Part shown: piece by piece, positions 1 through 5,589 of the stretch
Layout: each line of letters begins with the position of its first letter
How positions within the stretch are numbered: position 1 is the stretch's first letter
From: Gammaproteobacteria bacterium
GTDB taxonomy: Bacteria; Pseudomonadota; Gammaproteobacteria; Burkholderiales; Burkholderiaceae_C
Length of the DNA: 5,589 bases
Assembly (NCBI GenBank): GCA_018903185.1
Contig: JAHIQV010000401.1
Location: 1-5,589, forward strand
Direction: 5' to 3'
Program-made: the position numbers and the translations under genes
Notes under the pieces: model-generated
The model's input: only the letters and a program-made list of their open reading frames with translations
The model's database searches: none
Told to the model about the DNA's origin: nothing

Positions 1-477
1 AGGCGCCTGGTGCGCACGACTTACGACGCCATGCGCGCGGGCATCCAGCAGGTGCGCCCGGGCGCGACGCTGGGCGATGTGGGCCACGCGATCCAGACGG
101 TGGCGCACGCGGCGGGTTTCAGCGTGGTGCGCGAGTACTGCGGCCACGGCATCGGGCAGATCTACCACGACGAGCCGCAGGTCTTGCACTACGGCCAGCG
201 CAACACGGGCCTGAAGCTGGCGCCGGGCATGGTGTTCACGGTGGAGCCCATGATCAACGCGGGCAAGCGCGAGACCAAGGAGCTGCCGGACGGCTGGACG
301 GTGGTCACGCGCGACCGCTCGCTCTCGGCGCAGTGGGAACACATGGTGGCGGTGACGGAGACGGGCTTCGAGATCCTCACGCCCTGGCCCGATGGCCTGG
401 GCGACTACGCGGCGATCGAGCCGGTGGTCAGCGCCGCGAGCCCGGTGGCCGCAGCATCGGCGGCTGCGGTGGCCTGA
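1..477 (+). CDS. map: Methionine aminopeptidase type I, C-terminal part (5' truncated by window)
   Basis: Cytosolic metalloprotease that removes the N-terminal methionine from new proteins. The reading frame is open from base 1 (RRLVRTTYDAM...), so the true start lies upstream of the window; the GTG at base 10 is internal. Counting that GTG as residue 1, the visible metal and catalytic residues are His46 in GHGIG, His53 in YHDEP, Glu79 in FTVEPM and Glu110 in AQWEH. Their spacings (7, 33 and 31 residues) equal those of E. coli His171, His178, Glu204 and Glu235. The stretch FSVVREYCGHGIG and the stretch DRSLSAQWEH are near identical to the E. coli enzyme. The first two metal-binding aspartates would lie upstream, outside the window. 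The C-terminus is about 16 residues longer than in E. coli and ends in an alanine/valine/serine-rich tail. The gene is convergent with the next one, with only six bases between the stop codons. Confidence 0.96.
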   Translation, partial: RRLVRTTYDAMRAGIQQVRPGATLGDVGHAIQTVAHAAGFSVVREYCGHGIGQIYHDEPQVLHYGQRNTGLKLAPGMVFTVEPMINAGKRETKELPDGWTVVTRDRSLSAQWEHMVAVTETGFEILTPWPDGLGDYAAIEPVVSAASPVAAASAAAVA

Positions 478-489
478 ACGGGTTCAGGC
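472..489. terminator. Perfect hairpin at convergent gene ends (candidate bidirectional terminator)
   Basis: GCCTGAAC, then GG, then GTTCAGGC: an 8-base perfect inverted repeat. It would fold as a 7-bp stem with a CGGG tetraloop. Both TGA stop codons, of map (475-477) and of the membrane-protein gene (484-486 on the minus strand), lie inside the stem. No T-tract follows on either strand, so it is not a canonical intrinsic terminator. Its location between convergent genes and its symmetry make a two-way transcript end or 3' stabilising hairpin plausible. Confidence 0.4.
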
Positions 490-1011
490 GCGGCGCCTTC
501 GCCACAGCCAGACGCCGGCGCCCAGCAGGGCGGCGTAGTTCAGCGCCATGAACCAGGGCTGGTTCCAGGCGATGCCGTCGAAGCCCCAGTAGGTGATGGG
601 GTAGAAAACGGGCGATGGGTAGAAGTCGGCCGAGTGGGTGAACACGTCGATGATGATGTGCGACCACCAGCCCAGCAGGGGCAACCAGAGCCGGCGCAGC
701 CAGACCCAGAGCAGGGCCGTCACCGTGGCGGCCACCAGCGCGCTGTGAAACACGCAGTGCACCTGGTGTGACCAGAAGGCCACCCAGGCCGGGAAATCGG
801 GTTCGCCGCCCGGGGCCGCGGTGGCGTAATTGAGCCATTCGCCTGGCGTGCCGTTGGCCAGGGCCCAGGCCGCCACGGGCAGCGTGTGCACCACGTCGGG
901 CACCACCGCCAGCGTTACCGCCCAGGCCAGGGTGGGTTTGTTCACCGGCCCGGCGTTCGCCAACGCCACCAGGCCGGCTCCCGCCCACAGACCGTGCGCC
1001 AGGATGTCCAT
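484..1011 (-). CDS. Multi-pass membrane protein, putative metal-dependent hydrolase (YdjM/DUF457-like)
   Basis: A 175-residue inner-membrane protein with hydrophobic stretches near residues 10-20, 29-50, 75-105, 107-123 and 155-170 and an RRRR C-terminal tail that should stay cytoplasmic. Histidines and aspartates typical of the YdjM-like putative hydrolases are visible: His6 in DILAHGLW, Pro38-Asp39 and His42 in VVPDVVH, His82, His85 and His89, then His118, Asp122 and His126 in WWSHIIIDVFTHS. The stretch that follows (ADFYPSPVF, then FDGIAWNQPWFMALNYA) also resembles this family. The substrate is unknown and the hydrolase label rests on family similarity recalled from memory. The ATG at 1011 is the first possible start, because an in-frame TGA lies only six bases upstream (1017-1015). 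No Shine-Dalgarno precedes it, which suggests coupling to slyX, whose stop is 29 bases upstream. It is the last gene of the minus-strand block. Confidence 0.75.
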   Translation of the reverse strand: MDILAHGLWAGAGLVALANAGPVNKPTLAWAVTLAVVPDVVHTLPVAAWALANGTPGEWLNYATAAPGGEPDFPAWVAFWSHQVHCVFHSALVAATVTALLWVWLRRLWLPLLGWWSHIIIDVFTHSADFYPSPVFYPITYWGFDGIAWNQPWFMALNYAALLGAGVWLWRRRRA

Positions 1012-1040
1012 GGTTCAGGCCCGGGCGTTCATGGTTCGGT

Positions 1041-1292
1041 TCAGTAGTGGGGCGGCAGCTCGTCGCGCAGGTTGAGCGCGGGCGCCGAGCCCTCGTCAGC
1101 GCCCTGGCGGCGCAGGTGGCCGAGCTCGCGCAGCATCAGGTCAATCTGCTCCTGCTGGCGCGCGACCACGGCGTTCAGCGTGTCGAGCAGGTCGTCGGCG
1201 TAGCTGGCCTTGATCTCCAGTTCGGTGAGGCGGCGCTCGGTGTCGGCGGTCAGCGTGGCGGCCGGGGCGTTGGGGGCAGAGGCTTGTGTCAT
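1041..1292 (-). CDS. slyX: SlyX family protein
   Basis: A small soluble protein of 83 residues from the chosen ATG. SlyX proteins are short coiled-coil proteins of unknown biochemical role. The features seen are a predicted coiled-coil of roughly residues 15-64 (ERRLTELEIKASYADDLLD, then LNAVVARQQEQIDLMLREL) and the family's characteristic C-terminal end DELPPHY. The N-terminal 15 residues are Ala/Pro/Thr-rich and probably disordered. A GTG at 1307 would add five residues (MSNSP). Neither start has a clear Shine-Dalgarno, and I chose the ATG because it is the stronger initiation codon. The gene lies 51 bases downstream of msrB and 29 bases upstream of the membrane-protein gene, all on the minus strand, so co-transcription is likely unless the GC-rich hairpin after msrB ends the transcript. 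Confidence 0.88.
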   Translation of the reverse strand: MTQASAPNAPAATLTADTERRLTELEIKASYADDLLDTLNAVVARQQEQIDLMLRELGHLRRQGADEGSAPALNLRDELPPHY

Positions 1293-1326
1293 GGGGCTAT
1301 TGGACACGAGAGCGCTGCCGGCCGTT

Positions 1327-1338
1327 CCCCGCGCGGGG
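1327..1338. terminator. GC-only palindrome between msrB and slyX (weak terminator candidate)
   Basis: CCCCGCGCGGGG is a perfect 12-base palindrome that begins five bases beyond the msrB stop codon in the direction of transcription. It could fold into a short hairpin in the msrB-slyX spacer (1293-1343). No T-tract follows on the minus strand, so at most it is an attenuator, pause site or RNA-stabilising element. In DNA this rich in GC, a palindrome of this length can also arise by chance. Confidence 0.25.
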
Positions 1339-1343
1339 CGGGC

Positions 1344-1751
1344 TCAGTCTGGCTGGTGTTCGAGCGAAGCGGAGTTCATGCAGTAGCGCAGGCCCGAAGG
1401 CGCGGGGCCATCCTCAAACACGTGGCCCAGGTGCGCGCCGCACTGGCTGCACACGGTTTCCACGCGCGCCATGCCGTGGCTGCGGTCGGTGATCTCGGTG
1501 ATGGCGCCGGGGATGGCCTTCCAGAAGCTGGGCCAGCCGCAGCCGGCGTCGAACTTGGTGCCGGCGTCAAACAGGTGGTTGCCGCAGCAGACGCAGTGGT
1601 AGCTGCCGTCGGCCCACACGGTTTCGTATTTGCCGGTGAACGGGCGCTCGGTGTGGGCGTGGCGGGTGACTTCAAAGGCGGCGGGTTCGGCGCCTTTTTC
1701 AGCCAGCAGGGCGCGCCACTCGGCATCGGTTTTCTGGATGGGGAACGTCAT
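1344..1751 (-). CDS. msrB: Peptide-methionine (R)-S-oxide reductase MsrB
   Basis: Reduces the R-diastereomer of methionine sulfoxide in oxidised proteins, normally recycled by thioredoxin; cytoplasmic, as no signal peptide is visible. The protein has 135 residues, normal for a single-domain MsrB. The zinc site is Cys53-x-x-Cys56 (HCVCCG) and Cys101-x-x-Cys104 (CSQCG). The catalytic cysteine is Cys124 in RYCMNSASL. Cys71 in GCGWPSF matches the resolving cysteine present in many MsrBs, with the substrate-pocket Trp73 two residues later. All functional residues are therefore present. The start is the ATG at 1751, preceded by AAGGA with a 7-base spacer. A GTG at 1766 would add MKDPA and overlap the selO stop, but has no ribosome binding site. 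The gene follows selO by 11 bases and should be co-transcribed and translationally coupled with it. Confidence 0.96.
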   Translation of the reverse strand: MTFPIQKTDAEWRALLAEKGAEPAAFEVTRHAHTERPFTGKYETVWADGSYHCVCCGNHLFDAGTKFDAGCGWPSFWKAIPGAITEITDRSHGMARVETVCSQCGAHLGHVFEDGPAPSGLRYCMNSASLEHQPD

Positions 1752-1758
1752 GGCGGGG

Positions 1759-1763
1759 TCCTT
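1759..1763 (-). promoter_or_regulatory. Ribosome binding site of msrB (decides its start)
   Basis: On the minus strand AAGGA sits 7 bases before the ATG at 1751. Its first A is the last base of the selO TGA stop (1765-1763). A ribosome finishing selO would therefore be parked on the msrB Shine-Dalgarno. This favours the ATG at 1751 over the GTG at 1766. Confidence 0.8.
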
Positions 1764-3304
1764 CACGATGAACAGCTGATTTCAATCTGGGCCGCCCAGT
1801 CGGGCGGGAAGTCGGCCAGGTCGTCGTGGCCTGGCAGCTCGGTGAACGGGGTTTCCAGCGCGGTCTGCAGGCGCTGCAGAGCCGAGAAGTCGCCCTCGCG
1901 GGCGCGCTGGATGGCGATCTCGCCGAGGTGGTTACGCAGCACCACGTGCGGGTTGGTCGAGAGCATCAGCACCTGGGTGAGGCGGGCGTCAAAACCGGGC
2001 TGGCTCTGCAGCCGCCCGCGCCACTGCAGGGCCCAGGCGTCGAAGGCTTCGCGCTGCAGGAACAGGTCGCGCACCGGCTCGATGGCCGCGCTCGCCGCCG
2101 CGGCGTGTGCGCCCGGTTCAGCAAAGCCGGCCACGGCGTTCGAGAGGCGGCGCCAGAAGAGGGTGAAGTCCACCGCGTCCTGCGCCATGAGCGCCATCAG
2201 CTGCTCGGTGAGCGCTTCGTCGCCGGCCATCACGGTGCCCAGTCCGAGCTTGGCGCCCATGCGCCGCTGCAGCGCGGCGGGGAACAGGGCCTTGTAGGGT
2301 TCGAGCGCGTCCAGCGCCTGCTGCGGGTCTTCCATCAGTGGCAGCAGGGCCTGTCCCAGGCAATACAGGTTCCAGTGCGCGATGCCGGGCTGGCGCATGT
2401 AGCGGTAGCGCCCGCCGGTGTCGCTGTGGTTGCAGATGTGGCGCGGGTTGTAGGCGTCTAGGAACTGGAACGGACCGTAGTCGATGGTCAGGCCCAGGAT
2501 GCTCATGTTGTCGGTGTTCATCACGCCGTGGCAGAAGCCCACGGCCTGCCACTGCGCGACCATCTCGGCGGTGCGCGCGCTCACGGCTTCGAGCAGGTTG
2601 GCGTAGACGTTGCCGGGCAGGGCGCGGCAGTCCGGGTAGAAATGGTCGATGACGAAATCGGCTAGCGTGCGCAGCTGATCGTGCTGGCCGCTGTGCGAGA
2701 AGTGTTCGAAGTGGCCGAAGCGGATGAAGCTGGGCGCCACGCGCGTGACGACGGCCGCGGTTTCGATTTCTTCGCGGCGCACCGGCTGGTCGGACCCGGT
2801 GACACACAGCGCCCGGCTGGTGGGGATGCCCAGGCCGTGCATGGCTTCGCTGCAGAGGAATTCGCGGATGGAGCTGCGCAGCACGGCGCGGCCGTCGCCC
2901 CCGCGCGAATACGGCGTGCGCCCGGCGCCCTTGAGCTGGATCTCCTGCGGGCCATCGGTGCCGGCGAGTTCGCCGAGCAGGATCGCCCGCCCGTCGCCGA
3001 GCTGGCCGGCCCACTGGCCAAACTGGTGGCCGCTGTAGACACTGGCGAGCGGGCGCATGCCGGGCAGCGGCTGGTTGCCGGTGAAGGCCTGCAGGGCTTG
3101 ATCGCCCGCCATCCAGGCGCCGTCCAGCCCGAGCTCGCGCGCCAATGCGGGGTTGCGGCCGACCCAGTAAGGGGCGGGCAGGGGCGTGGGGCGCAGCTCG
3201 GTGTAGAACGCGCGACCGAGGCCGGCGAAGCGGTGCGTCCAGCCGGTCGGTGTTTCGGTGGCGGGTGCGGGCGGCAGGGCATCGGGCAGGGTCATGCGGC
3301 GCAT
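1763..3304 (-). CDS. selO: Protein adenylyltransferase SelO (YdiU/UPF0061 family)
   Basis: A pseudokinase-fold enzyme that transfers AMP from ATP to hydroxyl side chains of proteins; in E. coli SelO is linked to control of protein S-glutathionylation under oxidative stress. From the ATG at 3304 it has 513 residues, somewhat longer than the 478 of E. coli. Motifs in order are [18 protein letters not shown] (90-106), [15 protein letters not shown] with Lys125 as the nucleotide-binding lysine, the [13 protein letters not shown] helix, HGVMNTDN with Asp265-Asn266, and DYGPFQFLD with metal-binding Asp275. Asp265 and Asp275 are 10 apart, as are Asp252 and Asp262 of Pseudomonas SelO. Cys291 (HICNHSD) and Cys511 (C-terminal CSS) match the redox-active cysteine pair of E. 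coli SelO. The C-terminal tail has Cys rather than selenocysteine. The start is uncertain: ATG 3304 has a weak GGTG upstream, and ATG 3295 (MTLPDAL) and GTG 3331 are alternatives. First gene of the minus-strand operon. Confidence 0.96.
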   Translation of the reverse strand: MRRMTLPDALPPAPATETPTGWTHRFAGLGRAFYTELRPTPLPAPYWVGRNPALARELGLDGAWMAGDQALQAFTGNQPLPGMRPLASVYSGHQFGQWAGQLGDGRAILLGELAGTDGPQEIQLKGAGRTPYSRGGDGRAVLRSSIREFLCSEAMHGLGIPTSRALCVTGSDQPVRREEIETAAVVTRVAPSFIRFGHFEHFSHSGQHDQLRTLADFVIDHFYPDCRALPGNVYANLLEAVSARTAEMVAQWQAVGFCHGVMNTDNMSILGLTIDYGPFQFLDAYNPRHICNHSDTGGRYRYMRQPGIAHWNLYCLGQALLPLMEDPQQALDALEPYKALFPAALQRRMGAKLGLGTVMAGDEALTEQLMALMAQDAVDFTLFWRRLSNAVAGFAEPGAHAAAASAAIEPVRDLFLQREAFDAWALQWRGRLQSQPGFDARLTQVLMLSTNPHVVLRNHLGEIAIQRAREGDFSALQRLQTALETPFTELPGHDDLADFPPDWAAQIEISCSS

Positions 3305-3400
3305 TGTCACCGGGACGACTTGCACCCACACCCGGGCGGGCTATCCGGGGCAACCCGCTACGGCCAGCGCGCGTTGTTGAGGCATGATGCTGGGTGAATT

Positions 3401-3420
3401 AAACGCACGACCGTTCGTTT
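3401..3420. promoter_or_regulatory. 20-base dyad, candidate repressor operator for the ligase operon
   Basis: The two half-sites are AAACGCACGA and CCGTTCGTTT. Eight of the ten position pairs are complementary, giving the consensus AAACGnACG..CGTnCGTTT. Length, symmetry and AT-rich flanks fit a TetR-family type operator. The site lies 18 bases upstream of the ligase Shine-Dalgarno and directly follows a -10-like sequence, so a bound protein would block transcription. TetR-type regulators are common for acyl-CoA metabolism in proteobacteria, but the regulator itself is not in the window. Confidence 0.5.
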
Positions 3421-3437
3421 TTCTTGTCGGACATTCC

Positions 3438-3443
3438 AGGAGA
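3438..3443 (+). promoter_or_regulatory. Strong ribosome binding site of the acyl-CoA ligase
   Basis: AGGAGA followed by five bases and then ATG at 3449. This is the best Shine-Dalgarno in the window and fixes the ligase start. Confidence 0.85.
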
Positions 3444-3448
3444 ACCCC

Positions 3449-5091
<1,643 letters not shown>

Positions 5092-5092
<1 letters not shown>

Positions 5093-5589
5093 TGTTGGCT
5101 GGCGAGCGTTCGTCGGGCGTGCGGCGCTGGCTGCGGCTGGCGGCTCTGGGCGCGCTCGCCTGTGCGGCCCTGGGCGGCCCGGCCTGGGCCGCCGACGCGC
5201 CGCAGAAGGTGGTGCGCATCGCCTTCATCGACCCGCTCTCCGGCCCCGCGGCCGACATTGGCCGCAACAGCCTGCGCAGCTGGCAGTTCATGGCCGAGCG
5301 GCTGGCCGGGCCGGGCAACCCCGCGGGGGTGCGTTTCGTGGTAGCGGGCTTTGACAACAAGGGATCGCCCAAGGAAAGCCTGGACGCGCTCAAGGCGGCC
5401 ATCGACCAGGGCTTTCGCTACGTGGTGCAAGGAAACGGTTCCGGGGTGGCGGCGGCGATCTCCGATGCGGTGACGCGGCACAACGCACGTCACCCCGAGC
5501 AGGCGGTGCTCTTCATCAACTACGCGGCGATGGACCCGGCGCTGACCAACGACCTGTGCAGCTTCTGGCACTTCCGCGTCGACGCCGAC
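5092..5589 (+). CDS. Liv-type ABC transporter substrate-binding protein, N-terminal part (cut by right window edge)
   Basis: The first 166 residues of a periplasmic binding protein of the branched-chain amino acid (Peripla_BP_6, LivJ/LivK-like) class; the frame stays open to the last base. It begins with an Arg-containing n-region (RSSGVRRWLR), a hydrophobic core of residues 16-29, and a signal peptidase I-type site near AWA-A (33/34). The mature part opens with KVVRIAFIDPLSGPAADIG (39-57), the usual first strand and glycine loop of the family. It continues with FDNKGSPKESLDALKAAIDQG (87-107), VQGNGSGVAAAISDAV (112-127) and LCSFWHFRVDAD at the window end. The ligand is unknown; such proteins bind amino acids, aromatic acids or other carboxylates. 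Its ATG shares one base with the ligase stop (TGATG, 5090-5094), and no clear Shine-Dalgarno is present, so translation is probably coupled. Permease and ATPase genes would be expected beyond the window. Confidence 0.9.

Larger units (their letters stand above)
3305..3448. promoter_or_regulatory. Divergent intergenic region between selO and the acyl-CoA ligase gene
   Basis: This 144-base spacer is the longest non-coding stretch in the window and must hold the promoters of both divergent blocks. The half nearest the ligase (about 3391-3425) is clearly more AT-rich than its surroundings. It contains a -10-like AATTAA (3397-3402), 17 bases after a TTGTTG (3374-3379) that could act as a -35 element. 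The selO-proximal half is GC-rich, and I could not assign a convincing promoter for selO. The promoter hexamers are a weak match and remain an inference. Confidence 0.4.

Noticed and set aside
1752..1766. GTG start for msrB overlapping the selO stop (GTGA).
   Set aside because: It has no Shine-Dalgarno, while the downstream ATG has AAGGA at ideal spacing; the extra residues MKDPA are not part of the MsrB fold.
1047..2297. A 416-codon plus-strand open frame across slyX, msrB and the 3' part of selO.
   Set aside because: It runs antisense to three recognisable genes, shows low-complexity Ala/Gly/Arg composition and has no family resemblance.
2118..3353. A 411-codon minus-strand frame overlapping selO.
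   Set aside because: Same-strand, other-frame shadow of selO with Arg/Pro/Ala-rich content and no motif.
5155..5166. Possible lipobox (ALAC, Cys24) in the binding-protein leader, which would make it a lipoprotein.
   Set aside because: Position -3 is Ala rather than Leu, and a better signal peptidase I site (AWA-A) follows after the full hydrophobic core. A lipoprotein is not fully excluded.

Overview
The window is about 5.6 kb of dense, GC-rich bacterial chromosome. It carries seven protein genes in three transcriptional blocks and almost no non-coding DNA. The GC bias, the alanine-rich low-complexity tails, and the gene families (SelO, MsrB, SlyX, a DmdB/AlkK-like acyl-CoA ligase, a Liv-type binding protein) suggest a betaproteobacterium of the Burkholderiales, possibly Comamonadaceae. 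That placement is an inference from gene style, not from a marker gene. I saw no RNA gene, CRISPR array, insertion sequence, prophage or other mobile element.

Layout. Positions 1-477 (+) hold the 3' part of a type I methionine aminopeptidase gene (map), cut by the left window edge. Converging on it is a four-gene block on the minus strand. In transcription order it is selO (3304-1763, protein AMPylator), msrB (1751-1344, methionine-R-sulfoxide reductase), slyX (1292-1041) and a small multi-pass membrane protein with conserved His/Asp motifs (1011-484). A 144-base divergent intergenic region (3305-3448) separates selO from a plus-strand block. That block starts with an AMP-forming acyl-CoA ligase (3449-5092) and is followed, with a one-base stop/start overlap, by the first 166 codons of a secreted Liv-type ABC transporter binding protein that runs off the right edge.

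How the genes fit together. selO and msrB are tightly coupled: the Shine-Dalgarno of msrB overlaps the selO stop. Both belong to redox/oxidative-stress biology, so this looks like a redox-protection operon with slyX and the membrane protein as downstream passengers or partners. The ligase and binding-protein pair looks like the start of an uptake-and-activation operon: an imported carboxylic acid would be converted to its CoA thioester. A 20-base dyad with 8 of 10 complementary pairs sits just upstream of the ligase ribosome binding site. It is a good candidate operator, perhaps for a TetR-family acyl-CoA-responsive repressor.

I did not find a convincing new biological system. The most interesting points are the operator-like dyad, the coupled ligase/binding-protein start, the selO-msrB coupling, a perfect hairpin that contains both stop codons of the convergent genes, and a possible five-codon reinitiation relay between slyX and the membrane-protein gene.
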